From: Phytophthora quininea | Lineage: Eukaryota > Oomycota > Peronosporomycetes > Peronosporales > Peronosporaceae | Length of the DNA stretch: 26,711 nucleotides | Reading direction: 5' to 3' | NCBI GenBank assembly: GCA_011947345.1 | Contig: JAAVTG010000153.1 | Coordinates: 1-26,711 of the forward strand | Shown: positions 1 to 10,440 of the stretch, piece after piece | How the letters are laid out: the number at the start of each line of letters is the position of its first letter | Numbering within the stretch: position 1 is the stretch's first letter | Translations under genes and position numbers: made by a program | The notes under the pieces: generated by a model | Databases searched by the model: none | Told to the model about the DNA's origin: nothing | Seen by the model: the letters and a program-made list of their open reading frames with translations, nothing else

Positions 1-104
1 AGGGAATACTCGTCCAGCTTCCTGTTGCCGAAGTTTGCGTCTTGCGCTTCCACATGGGTCAGTGCCAGCATCGTGGCGAGGAGAAGAGCTTGGATTATCT
101 TCAT
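1..104 (-). CDS. Secreted protein, N-terminal part only (cut by window edge)
   Basis: An ATG on the minus strand at 104 opens a frame that runs off the left edge of the window, so only about 34 residues are visible. They begin MKIIQALLLATMLALTHVEA, a textbook signal peptide: Lys at position 2, a Leu/Ala-rich core, and a small-x-small cleavage site (VEA, then QDA). The mature part starts QDANFGNRKLDEYS. The product should therefore enter the secretory pathway. The family cannot be told from so few residues; I see no RXLR or LFLAK motif, but such motifs may lie outside the window. The plus-strand ORFs over this stretch are shadows. Confidence 0.7.
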   Translation of the reverse strand, partial: MKIIQALLLATMLALTHVEAQDANFGNRKLDEYS

Positions 105-506
105 GATGTCGCTTGAGGAGATGTCTTGGCCACGACGAGGAGAATTGCGGAGTGAGAGGAATCTCTCCGGCTCAAATCAACAACAACGCACGTGCAAAAC
201 TATCGTCGTCGAGTAAACTACACATCTGGAGTTGGTTGCGCCGTGGTTCCACAATTGGACGCCGATCGCAAACACGAATTATAATGCTACGAATGAAGAG
301 TCTTGCAATGGTGAATGGAGGCTGCAGCTGAAAGCCTACCGCGACCAAGAAGGCCTCTTTCTCGGTTGCTAGAATGCCATCAACTGTTTTGGTTGAAAAA
401 ATGATGGCTGTTGCTGATGTTAACTTCTACAAGTTGATACGCATTCAAAGAGTACTGCAGTGATAATGCCACGGCAACAAGAAGGAGATCTAAAACTACG
501 ATATGG
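105..506. other. Intergenic stretch, nothing recognised
   Basis: This is the upstream side of the minus-strand secreted-protein gene. Short ORFs exist on both strands, including one of 76 codons on the minus strand (380-610). None has recognisable protein character, and the 76-codon one overlaps the filamin/EGF relic that reads on the plus strand. Confidence 0.5.
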
Positions 507-1190
507 CCCACTCCTGCTCCACAGCTACGCCAGCAGAACGAAGTGCAGATTTTGGTGTGCACGGGAACACCAGGGTTCTTCAATTTGAAATTCCGGTTTG
601 TTGCAGGCACTCACGACCATTGGCCAAGTGGTTGTGATCTACAGCGCCGACACGAATGGCGTCACGGGGACACCAGCCTACAATGCTGCAGGGTCCACCA
701 ACATCCATATCGAGTTCCTCTTAAATGTTGGAGACCTTCCACCGCTACGATGGATCCTGGATGGGGCGCTCACACTGACACGCGCTGTTGACGGCGTCAG
801 AAATTCCGTCGGAGGCACAAAGAGGAAGCCGTCTGCTCGAATCGAGGAATGTGCACCCACGCCTCGGGTGTTTGTCGGGGTGCATACGAATTCACCAGCA
901 GCGACAGCTTTGTCGACGAGGGTACCTGCGGTGATTGTTGGTATGTGGGGTTAATCTACATTGGTGCAGAAGTTTTACGTGGCGAGTGCACGGGAGTATT
1001 TCCTACGGCCCAGAGTCTTCAAGCTACCCCGTCGAATCAACTGGTTGGCTTCCGCTGGAGCTCAGCAACAAGAACTCGCGATGACGACGAGGTTATCTAC
1101 GTTCGCTGCATCGAGTTGATCTCATCGAGCATCTAGAAACAGAGTTCGATGTGGACGTTGGCTGGTATGCTCACGGAAGAACTGCACGAG
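507..1190 (+). pseudogene. Relic of a filamin-like plus EGF-like repeat protein
   Basis: Three pieces of one domain type can be read on the plus strand in shifting frames. At 534-587 the frame gives NEVQILVCTGTPGFFNLKFR, a beta-strand pair. At 601-816 another frame gives ALTTIGQVVVIYSADTNG and FLLNVGDLPPL, ending VGGTK. At 825-935 the first frame returns with EEAVCSNRGMCTHASGVC and an EGTCGDC ending, a clear EGF-like Cys pattern. The order (filamin/IPT-like unit, G-T-K-E linker, CSNRG...C EGF) is the one I recall from large secreted tenascin-like oomycete proteins. About 15 residues expected between LKFR and ALTTIG are missing, there is no start codon or signal peptide, and the signal fades after about 1190. 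One frame change (near 820) fits the single-base deletions seen across the window, but the internal loss and missing ends point to a true relic. Confidence 0.6.
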
Positions 1191-1763
1191 CGATGAAGGC
1201 GCCACCAAAAGGACTAAACGAGAAAACACTTGTTGTTTCTGAATGAGGCGAAGATCTACATCGCAGCTCTTGCCAATTCTCTGCTCGCTCAGAGCCTCGA
1301 CTGCGTCTTAGTTCTGCTTTACCGATCTTGAGAGCTTGTTTATTGAAATCGTACTCGGGCAGGCATCATTCTACCCAAATGCCGTCTCCACGCCACGCGA
1401 ACGGCATGGAGGTGTGGTGGGCTCTGCTCTGCCGGTCAAGACGTCGGCCTTGAGCTGCCTGACCCCGTCTTCGTGTCGGCCGACGACGTTGTGGCGGTGG
1501 CGGGCTCTCCTGTTCAAGTTGCTGTGATGGCGATGAGGAGGAGGACAAGGAAGACTGCAGTCCGTGGCCGGTCTGGTGGGCCCAAAACCACTAACGACTG
1601 TACATTGTGAGACCATCGGTCTGGCATCCACCGCCATCTACGAATGGGTATTGCCCGAAAGGATGTTGCGTGCTCGGCTTTCATCGGTATCGCGTGACTT
1701 GAACATGAATGGCAGTGGCAGCGGAGAAATTTGGAGCAGTTTTGTAGCATTATCAAGAACTAT
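1191..1763. other. Intergenic stretch with possible decayed coding
   Basis: No intact gene. A plus-strand frame around 1451-1535 reads like protein (LELPDPVFVSADDVVAVAG) but has no start, partner exon or recognisable family. It may continue the decayed material upstream or be chance. Confidence 0.35.
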
Positions 1764-3562
1764 TCATCGTCCGTTTGAATCGATTGTTGTACTCGCACAA
1801 GCAAGTTTACATGGCCTCCTTCTTAGCAGGCTCCGAGTTCCGATCCTATTTTTAAGCGGCTGAGGGTTTTCAGGAAGACGATCACCGGGGTTGCTGCATT
1901 CTAGCAGAGGGTCGATGAATCCCATCTTGATGGCCGTGTAGTGCTGCCGCCGCCGGTACAGGTTGGGCAGCAATTGCGGCGGAGCCGGGGTCGATCCCAT
2001 GCCAGTCATACACTCAGGCCATTCGCCCTTGCTAGCCGCTCTTCTCTCCTGTCGTGGAGTCACGTGGGTCGGGAGCATGTTGAACACAAGGTTCGGCTGC
2101 AACAGATTCAACTTGTGCAAGCGGAATGGAACGGGGTCCACTAACGACCGGCCGTTCACATACAGCAGCTCGGGCGGTGCACTGGAGTTGGTGGGGTCAA
2201 AGTGCGCCAAACTACCGCAAAGCGTGTCCGGGTGACGCTCCATGTCTTGGTTTGGGGTGGCCGAGACGACACTAGCGCCCCACGGAGAGAAGAAGTAGGA
2301 CGTGTGGGAGAACTCGTACGACAGCCAGAAGGCCTCCTTGTCGCCCCAGGAAAACTCGTAGATGAAGCGGTGCTCTGTGATGAGATACCACAGCACGTTC
2401 ATGGCCTTGCCAGCTTTGCTCTTGTTGATCAGCAGCATGGACGAATCTTGCTCGTGTGCCGTCTTACCGCGGTAGGCAAATGACTTCTTGAACGTTGCAG
2501 ACGGCTCGGCGTACTTGAGGCCGAATCGCTTGTAGTCGAAGTCCTTAAGCCACTTGTGGAGGTAGATGGAGCCCTCATATTTGCCCTTAGCGTTCGACTG
2601 CCGTTTGTTCAAGTACTGGTTGTTGTTGATCACACGGTCGTAGAAGAACAGAGTGCCGTGCTGTTTGTAGCCTTCGTTCGCACGAAGTGCAGCAGGGTCC
2701 TTCAGAAGCACAGCGTCAGCATCCAGGAAAATGAGTTCCTCGAAACTCGTGTAGTGGATGGCAAGCGGTTTGATCCAGTAGCTCTTGAAGGTGTCGGCCA
2801 TTTCATCCGAAAAGACTTTTTGTTGACGTATCGCTCGCACAGATCGATGACTTGAATGTTGTCGTCAAGACCGAAGAGAAGGTCGACAGACTGTTTAGTC
2901 AGATCGTGGCAGTGGTGCACCTCAATAGCATCAGTGTTCCCCAAGCAGCGCAACTCGCGGATCAACGAAATGCCAAGCTCCAGAATGCCGTCGTGCAAGC
3001 ACATGATAATGCCCTTGGAACCTTTCTTGACCGCTTGACGTGGCTCAGGAAGTCGCTTAGGCTGGAGCGCCTTCGCAGCAGGCTTGTCAGTGGGTTTGTC
3101 GGTCGCCTTTTCCTTTTTGTCGTCCGGCTTCTTGGTTGGTTTGTCTTCGACCTTCTTTGTCGGCTTGTCCGTGGGCTTCTCAGTTGGCTTGTCCGTGGGC
3201 TTCTCAGTTGGCTTGTCCGTGGGCTTCTCAGTTGGCTTGTCGGTTGGTTTGTCCGTTGGCGTCTCCGTCGTCGGTGGCGGGGAAGACTCGAGATCAACGT
3301 CGTTTGGCGACACCGTTGGTGCAACTTCATTCGCTCCGAGGGTATCGAAATCCATCGTCGGTGCTGCCAGCGCGGCCAAAGCGATCGCGTTACGAGCATT
3401 TCCAGTTCGGATAATACTCCCTCGTCCACTGACCGCATCCGTCGACACGGCTGCGTACTGCCTTGAAATGGAGAAAACGCTGCAGAGCAGCATGAAAGCT
3501 CCCAGCGACCGGATGAAGACATTTCCGAAGAAGCGGTTCTCGCTCAAGCGGACCCCAGCCAT
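1764..3562 (-). CDS. GT71 (MNN1/MNT-type) alpha-mannosyltransferase, type II Golgi membrane protein
   Basis: A predicted Golgi enzyme adding mannose from GDP-mannose to glycoprotein glycans. Visible features match the Mannosyl_trans3 (GT71) family: the DxD metal/sugar-nucleotide motif in FEELIFLDADAVLLKDP, then GTLFFYDR, HEQDSSMLLINKS and WGDKEAFWLSYE. The N-terminus has a signal anchor (residues about 9-35), followed by a Ser/Thr/Pro/Lys stem carrying KPTDKPTE repeats, then the catalytic part from about residue 190. The frame breaks at 2817-2821, where a run of five A (sense strand) must be six; the repaired gene is 600 codons with no internal stop. I chose the ATG at 3562 (MAGVRL) because it puts the anchor close to the N-terminus. 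An in-frame ATG at 3631 lies inside the upstream hairpin and is less likely. The last 40 residues are basic and unlike the rest, so the true C-terminus is less certain. Confidence 0.8.
3162..3257 (-). repeat. 24-bp tandem repeat coding KPTDKPTE in the GT71 stem
   Basis: Three perfect 24-bp copies (3162-3185, 3186-3209, 3210-3233) and one degenerate copy (to 3257) encode an 8-residue unit of Lys, Pro, Thr, Asp and Glu. Further diverged K-P-T/D-K units follow toward 3080. It forms the flexible stem between the membrane anchor and the catalytic domain. Near identity of the three copies suggests recent copy-number change. Confidence 0.85.
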
Positions 3563-3601
3563 TTGAATCGATCGGATATTCAAGTGCTGGCGAGTCGATG
3601 T

Positions 3602-3681
3602 TTTGAGCAGTGAGGTCTTTAGGAGCAACAATCGCCATCACGGTTGGCGATTGTAGCTTCCTGAAGACCTCACTACTCAAA
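3602..3681. repeat. 80-bp near-perfect hairpin (inverted repeat) upstream of the GT71 gene
   Basis: The left arm 3602-3637 and right arm 3645-3681 are reverse complements over about 36 bp, with three mismatches and a one-base bulge. The loop is 7 nt (TCACGGT). The ends are TTTGAG and CTCAAA and the inner stem is AATCGCCA/TGGCGATT. It sits 40 bp upstream of the chosen start codon, so in the promoter or 5' UTR of the minus-strand GT71 gene. It could be a foldback mobile element or a transcribed hairpin. No clear target-site duplication flanks it. Confidence 0.85.
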
Positions 3682-3968
3682 GCAACCAACCGCGGCTACG
3701 CTATCAATAGTGACCATGCGATCGAGTGACCAGCAACAACTGCTGGGCAGTTCCTTGAGATGCTAGTCCCTTGAATTTTCATCCGTTTCGCGGTTGACAT
3801 GCTACGCCACTACGCCACTTTACCCAGTGCTTGTCACTTTGAAAAGCGTTTCAATTTATGCGTTGGAGTGCGCTTATGCTGCTGGGGTGTACGAATCTTG
3901 GCAACCAACGCCCTGCGATGTACCGCAGCGATGCTCGTCCGTTGGAAGTTGGTTGGTTTGCGATCCGT
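3682..3968. other. Intergenic stretch between GT71 and ABCA genes
   Basis: This lies downstream of the ABCA stop and upstream of the GT71 hairpin. No gene is seen, and the short plus-strand ORFs here have no protein character. Confidence 0.5.
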
Positions 3969-6900
3969 CTAAGCTTCCTGGAAACCGCGAGCCACGCCTT
4001 GCTCTTCAGCTTGTTGAGAGGCAAAGTAATTGAAAATCTGCTCTAGTGACGTCTGGGAAACGCTGTACTCGCGGATGTTCAACTTCTCCTTGACATTCTC
4101 GACGAGGGCGAACACTTTGGACAATCGCAGCTCGTCATTCGAACCGCGGAGCTTGAAGCGACAGAAATCGTTTTGCCGCTCCATCACGGTAACGCTGCCA
4201 TGACTGAAGGAATAGTTCAGGAAGTGTAGCAATGCGTCGAAACGAGTCTCCTCTAGACACCAAGACAAGAACGCCTCGGCACGGATGTATCCGTCTCGCT
4301 CCATCACAGCAGCAAGGCCGTATCCGGTCGGGTGTGTAGACACAATTCGCTGAGCAAGATCGGCATCTCCAAACGCCCTACACTTCTCCTCTAAATCAGT
4401 TGGGGTGACAATAGCGTCACCGATATCAAAGTGTTGCTGCACAAGGTCGTCTAGCTCCTCCTGTGTAGGATTAGCAAGTTTCACATCAAAGACCAGACCA
4501 TCCCCGAAGCGCGACTTCAAATGCTGCACGCTTCCCAGGCAGCGCAGACGACCACCCACCATGATACCTACACGAGAACAAAGAGCTTCGGATTCCTCCA
4601 TACTGTGCGTTGTAAGGACGATCGTGGAGTTTTTACCGCGCGTCGAGATGTCAGCAATGACATCCCACATGAAGCGGCGAGACACGGGATCCATGCCAGT
4701 GGACGGCTCATCCAGGAAGATAATACGTGGGTTTCCGATCATCGCAATGGCGACCGACAACTTACGTTTGTTGCCGCCACTGAGGCTGCCGGCGAGTTTG
4801 TTCTCAAAGTCTCCCAGATTCAGCTGGTCGATCTTGTCCCTAACGACCGCATCCAATTCGGATCGAGGAACACCCTTGATAGACGCGAACAACTCTAAGT
4901 GCTCACGAACTGTCAACAATTCGAATAGCGCGTCGAACTGAGGGCAGTAGCCGATCTGACGGCGCACCTCAATCTGCTGCGTTAGAATGTCAAATCCCCC
5001 AGTGTCGCCGTGCCGTGCGTGGGAAGTTCGTCGCCAGTCAGCATCTTCATTGTTGTCGTCTTACCTGCGCCATTAATGCCAAGGAAGCCAAAGCACTCGC
5101 CGCGTCTTAGTCCGAAGGAAAGATTTCGAACAGCAACCTTGCCGCCGCGATAAACTTTGCGCAAGTTCGCGAGCTTCACAATGTCACTGTCTGCTTCTCC
5201 GTTGGCGACACGCTGCGCCTCCTTCTCGACGTCAGCATCTTCCTCAAAAGGCTCGTCTTCGACATTGTCCCTGCCACTCATCCAGTCCTTTACCTTAGGG
5301 AAAGTCATCGCGTAATCGATACCTACAGCTAGCAATCCGTACAGAATAGCTGTGACAAAGAGGTAGATCATCTCCCAGCCCATAAGGTCTGTACTGAAAG
5401 GACTAGTCTTGGTATCATCGCTTTCTCGGATTGTAGTCAGTTCATTCAACACCAAATTGAGCAACCCGTAGCCGAGATTGAAAAGTGGAGAGAATCGCCA
5501 GAAGAAGACCAGCACTGCATTCACATCTTTTGTCGAGTCGATGACGTCCAGGATAAACGATACGACCATGAGCACCACGCCGATAATAAAGTTGATCATG
5601 ATCGTGTAGGTCTGGGACGAAGCATGCTCCTTGAACAAATACGACAAACAATACGTGAACGGGCAAATTGCTAGTCCGAACAAAACGAAGATGACGATCA
5701 CGGACGGAAACGTTTCTGAGGTACAACTGTTGCACGCTGCGCTCCCCGTCATAGAGTCAATCCCAAAACCCTTAATCATGATGATGGCCGCAGCGCACGG
5801 AATCAAATACAACAAGAAGTCCCAGATGAAGTTCGAAAGCCAAAACGCACCTAGCGATACGCCCGACACCAGTTGCTGGTGCTTCGAGTTGTGGTTTGCT
5901 TGCTTCTCTTTCACCAAAAAGTCACGATAGAGGCAGGATAATAGGTAAAGGCGATGCAGATGAACAAGCACGCCGTGAAGGCCAGGAATGACCCGAATAG
6001 CGCCTTCGTATCTGCAGTCAGTGGCAGCGGGTGATTGTTAACAACCAGATTCACATTCGGCGTGGCCGAGTCACTCGAGTTTGCCGCAAAGAAGCGGTAG
6101 AGCGCCTGGTCCATCAACGCCTTGAAAATGATAGCTCCATGGGTAGAAGTAGTGTTCACAAACATGTTGTACCCCAAGAGGTTCTTGTCACTGTCGCCGA
6201 GCACTAAGTATGCACCGTATTGGCCCTCGACAGTCGGGGTATTGGCCCCGTACCCGCGGTCGTAAATTGCTTCTCCGAGGCTCAAGCCATACCCTGTCGC
6301 GCCAGTGGTATTCACTGAAGGGTTTGTGTATGTAACACGGAAGACGGTAGGTGAAGACGAATTGAACGCTGGCTCTGACAATGCAAGCTCCTCGGTTGAG
6401 ACACCAGTAAAATACGAAGAACTCATTGTGGTACTGCACCACTTACTGTCGCCTGTGCCAGGCTGGCAAAAGTACGGAGTTGGGGTTTTCTCTCCATAAT
6501 CGAACGCATCAGTTGTCAATGCAAGGTTCGGGTCGTTGTCTGTGAAGCTGGTCCCTTGGAGAAGGCCCAATCCAACTAGAAGCAACAGAACCGGAAGAGC
6601 TAAACTGTAGAAAATCATCTTCTTATCACGCTTAGCGTAGCGGAATCGTTTCAGGATTAGCGCTCGCAGATGCGTCATGAAAAAGGATCCAGTCTGCTCG
6701 GGGATAGCCCCAGCCTCACTCGAAGCGGTAGGACTCGAAACTGGAGTCTGCGATCGAGCCCGATTTCCAAGTGTGTGCTGGTTGCTATGGTCATCTGCTT
6801 CTGCTACCTTAATGAACACTTCTTCCAATGTCGTCACGGAGACGCCATACGACAAAAGTCCGAGCTTATCCAAGTGGTCGTCCATATCGGCAAACATTGC

Positions 6901-9900
6901 CGCGAACTTTGCCGAACTTGCCAACGGCAGTTGGAACGCGATCTCACTACCAACATTGCTCAAAAGTTGAGCCGCAGGAACGCGAGAAGTCACAAATGCA
7001 ATCACCTCGTTGTCCTGGCACTTTTCATCATCCTTCACTAAAGTCAAATTGTAACCAGCACCAAAGCGATTCTTCAAAAACAATGACGAACCGCAACAAC
7101 GTAGCTCGCCTTCAGCCATAATCGCAATCCGATCGCCGAGAATATCGGCTTCATCCATGAAGTGCGTCGTTAGAACCATCACACGGTCGTTGCGATTGTT
7201 TAGCAAGATCTCCCACGTACTACGCCGACTATACGGGTCCATACCTGATGTTGGTTCATCCAGGAAAACCAAGGAGCTGTCACCTAGCAATGAAACAGCT
7301 ACAGAGAGTTTACGTTTCATACCGCCAGACAACTCGGTCGACTTTACGTGTCGCTTTTCCGTCAAGCCGACCTCCCGGATCTGTTTGGTTATGACTTCAT
7401 CAAGTTCTAGCTTCGTGTATCCTTTGATCCGTCCAAAGAAAAGCAAGTGCTCCTCAACTGTCAGTTCTTCAAACAAAACATCATGCTGAAAGCAAAGACC
7501 CAGCGATTCACGAATCTCATCCATGTCTTCTGCGATAGATAGTCCGTGGAATGTAGCATCGCCACTTGATGGAGCAATCATACCTGTCAACATGGAAATC
7601 AACGTAGTCTTACCAGCACCGTTGTGCCCAAGTAAGCACGTGATCTGGTTCTTATACATCGTCAAATTCAGCCCTTGCACGGCCACCTTTTCGCCACCAG
7701 GGACGGGGAAGACCTTGCGCAGTCGTTGGACCGCCAATACTTCTCCTCGGCGTTCCTGTTCGCGCAGCTCTGCATTTACAGGCTCAAAGTTGTGGTTCAC
7801 GTCCACTACAACATTGTCCAATAACGCTTCGGACGGATTATCAGACAATATTTTGTCCTTCATCGCTTCGCGAGCCTTCCGGCGGTTCTTCCAGTACGAC
7901 GGCGACACTGGGAAATACCATTTCAACGTCGTGCCGTGCTCCTTGGGAACAACCTTGTCGAAGTATAACCCCAGCAGCGTATACACCACTGTGTCAATCG
8001 CGAACATCAATAGAGCGCGACTGAAGCGGAAATTGTCGTTCAGGACACTAGCATTTGAGAAGTTGACACCAGTTCCTGTAGCTTCGAGATTCGACAGCAC
8101 CGTCACCCCAAGGGACAACGCAACTGGAGACAAAATGCAGCCGGCCGTCTTTTGGTTCTCCGCCGTCTCGGTGGTGAATGCAGCCGAAACGAAATACATG
8201 AGGAAAAAGAGCACCATACCAACAAATGCACCCACTCGAGCGCGCGAGAAAATTGTGCTGATCATGAAGCCGTATGCCAGCACACTCAGCGAGAACAGGA
8301 AGAAGAACAAGAAAATTAGCACCACAGAACTGTTCGAAAACAGACCAGCCATTCCCATAAGTGCTTGCAGTATGGCACCGACAAACAGTATGAGGATGTA
8401 GGTGATGTACCAAGACATGACAATGGCCTTGTCCTGGACACCCAAAATCTTCATGTACTCGCGCAACCGCAGCTCTTTCTCTTGGATGAGAACCACGAGA
8501 ATTCGAGAAATGGCGTACAGGTACGACAAGATGAACACGATGGCGAACACGTCCGATACTTGATCATAGAACGGAGAACTGATGAACTCCTCGATAGGGA
8601 ATGGCGCCACTGAAGCACCCAGATACGGCTGTGGGGCCTGCCGCAATGGCGTGAGTAGCGCTTCTAGTGTCTCGTTAGTAAAGAATTCTTTCACGGTTGA
8701 AAACGTCGCATCACTTCCAGCAATATTCTGGATAGCGTACTCAATGATCATATCATTGTCCAGTGACGATAACAATGCATCATCCATCTCGGTAGATGCT
8801 TCAGCGGTGGTCTGAGGCCGCTGGCACTCTCCAGTTGTCGTCTTGGTAGCTGAGTCCCATTTGGGCATACAAGACACAAACCTCGTCACCAACGTCTGCA
8901 GCGTCATAAACCCCGTGACCGTGTATCTCGTGTAGTAGTCCATGTTGATCGATTTCTGGAAGGGGAAATCTGTGGCGGGTCACCGATCGTGCGGGGAATA
9001 AGACCAATCGCTCCTCTCCGCCCCAGCGTCGAATTCAACCTCACGGTGTACTCAATTGACTCGAAAGATCCGATACTGTCGTCATCGGGGAACGTGTCAA
9101 ACACAATTCCGCCGTAGATATGCGGGTTCTCTTGACTCGAGGCATAGTCCTTCCCGCTGACATAGTCCTCCAGTGCTTCCTCTGTATCGAAAAACTTGAC
9201 GCTCTCCTTCAACGACGGGAACACTGACGACGTGCTGGTATTGCGGAGGTTTATCCTCGGGTACCACAAGTCCATCGTCTGCATGAAATACTCCCTCGTG
9301 AACGAATTGTCCGGAGCAATGGCGATTTTGTAGGGCGCCACTTTGCCCTGACATGAAGTAGGAACCGCGAACTGCGAGGTGGGGTCCGTGTCGACGAGCC
9401 CTCTGGCCGTTACGCCAGTCGTGCAGTTGCTCAGGTCTGCAGCCGACAACTCGTCCATCTTCATGCCTTCGCTGATGGACAGACTGCCCATATACAGCAA
9501 GATGCCCCACAGAGAGGTCTCGTGCATTGTGAACTTGGGCAGCACGGCTGGCAGTCCCGAGAGGGTCGTCCCGGACGTCTGGAACAAGTTGTAGGACGTG
9601 CCCAGCGTGTCGTCGCTGGTGATGCTCTCGTCGTCGCTCCAGCCCATGGGGACGGTCACGTCGTTCACCAGCGTTTTGAGCAGGCCCATAACCAGGATGA
9701 ACACGCAGGGCAGCGCGATCTCCATGAACGTGGCCACCGGGTGGCGTCTCTTGAGCGTCCAGTTCTTCCAGAGCAGCGTGCGGATGAAGAGCCACGTGGT
9801 GCGGCGCTCGGCCAGCGAAGGAGCAGGAGAAGCTGCCGCAGTCTTGTCCTTCTCCTTGGCTGCCAGCATGGCCGTCGGAGACGACAGCCGCGCCTTCTCC

Positions 9901-9902
9901 AT
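3969..9902 (-). CDS. Full-length ABCA-subfamily ABC transporter
   Basis: A predicted ATP-driven lipid-type transporter with layout TMD1-NBD1-TMD2-NBD2. It starts at MEKARLSS (9902); the first membrane segment follows LLWKNWTLKRRHP, the usual ABCA start. TMD1 membrane segments precede NBD1, which has Walker A GHNGAGKTT (about residue 755), signature LSGGMKRKLSVA (about 857) and Walker B LVFLDEPTSGMDP. TMD2 starts near KRFRYAKRDKK and carries a long extracellular loop. NBD2 has GINGAGKTT (about 1606), LSGGNKRKLSVA and IIFLDEPSTGMDP. All catalytic motifs are intact. The reading frame breaks three times, each closed by one base: C run at 8977-8979, T run at 5916-5920, G run at 4996-5000 (sense bases). 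The protein is continuous across each join, for example TLGGFDILTQQIEVRRQIGY. The repaired gene is 1979 codons, without introns. It should not be read as four genes. Confidence 0.93.
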
Positions 9903-10440
9903 GTCGATGATAAAGCGATTTTGGAGACTGACGTTCGGCTGACTTCCTTGTGCGACTACTGCACCACACACACCACAAAAATGATGTCGCCACGCGTACA
10001 ATCATTCTGACGCTTGTCAAACCAGAGCCAAGTCAGCAGCGCCGTTCTCGTTGGGAGTCGGTGCCACGGGCAGATGCGTTGCTTGCTTGCCTTTCATCAC
10101 CATTCACCTCGAGATCGCCTTCGAAACGAGCCCGCGGGCCCACCGCCGGGGCGAAAGTGTCGGCGGCATTGGATTTTGTAGTCGAATCGCGGAAGGTGTA
10201 TCCAAGATGGGCCGCCGGCACCACCGCAACCTTTGGCGAAGGACATTGCAGTCAGCTTTGGTGTGTCGCCTCTCATTATCATCTGCAGCTAAGAAAGTGA
10301 GCATCGAGTTATGAACACTACGCTAACACCTTGTCTCGGACATGTATTCGACGCAAGCAGGCATCCACTTGCCGCACTAACAACTGTCGTCTATGCAAAT
10401 ACAAACCATCTAGTAGGCCGTGCTTCTTGCCCACCGTCGT
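9903..10440. other. Intergenic stretch between kinase 3' end and ABCA start
   Basis: This should hold the ABCA promoter (both neighbours read leftward). Several short ORFs on both strands overlap one another and none looks like protein. No clear TATA or CCAAT element can be assigned. Confidence 0.5.

Noticed and set aside
2810..2830. Programmed -1 frameshifting in the GT71 gene at the A run
   Set aside because: A -1 shift would give the right frame, but the heptamer C AAA AAG is not a proper slippery site and the same kind of break occurs in unrelated genes across the window.
2852..3566. Long plus-strand ORFs opposite the GT71 N-terminus
   Set aside because: They are repeats of GLSVGFSV or LACPWASQ type, the antisense of the KPTDKPTE codons.
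8950..8990. Very short intron at the ABCA frame break
   Set aside because: A GT-AG pair exists but the intron would be 14 nt; a missing C explains the break better.
3969..9902. Four separate ABC genes (half transporters and fragments)
   Set aside because: The pieces overlap or abut in ABCA order, each join is closed by one base, and the joined length is exactly 1979 codons.
9097..10020. Minus-strand 307-codon ORF overlapping the ABCA first part
   Set aside because: Shifted frame of ABCA with His/Arg-rich shadow composition; the ABCA frame carries the membrane segments.
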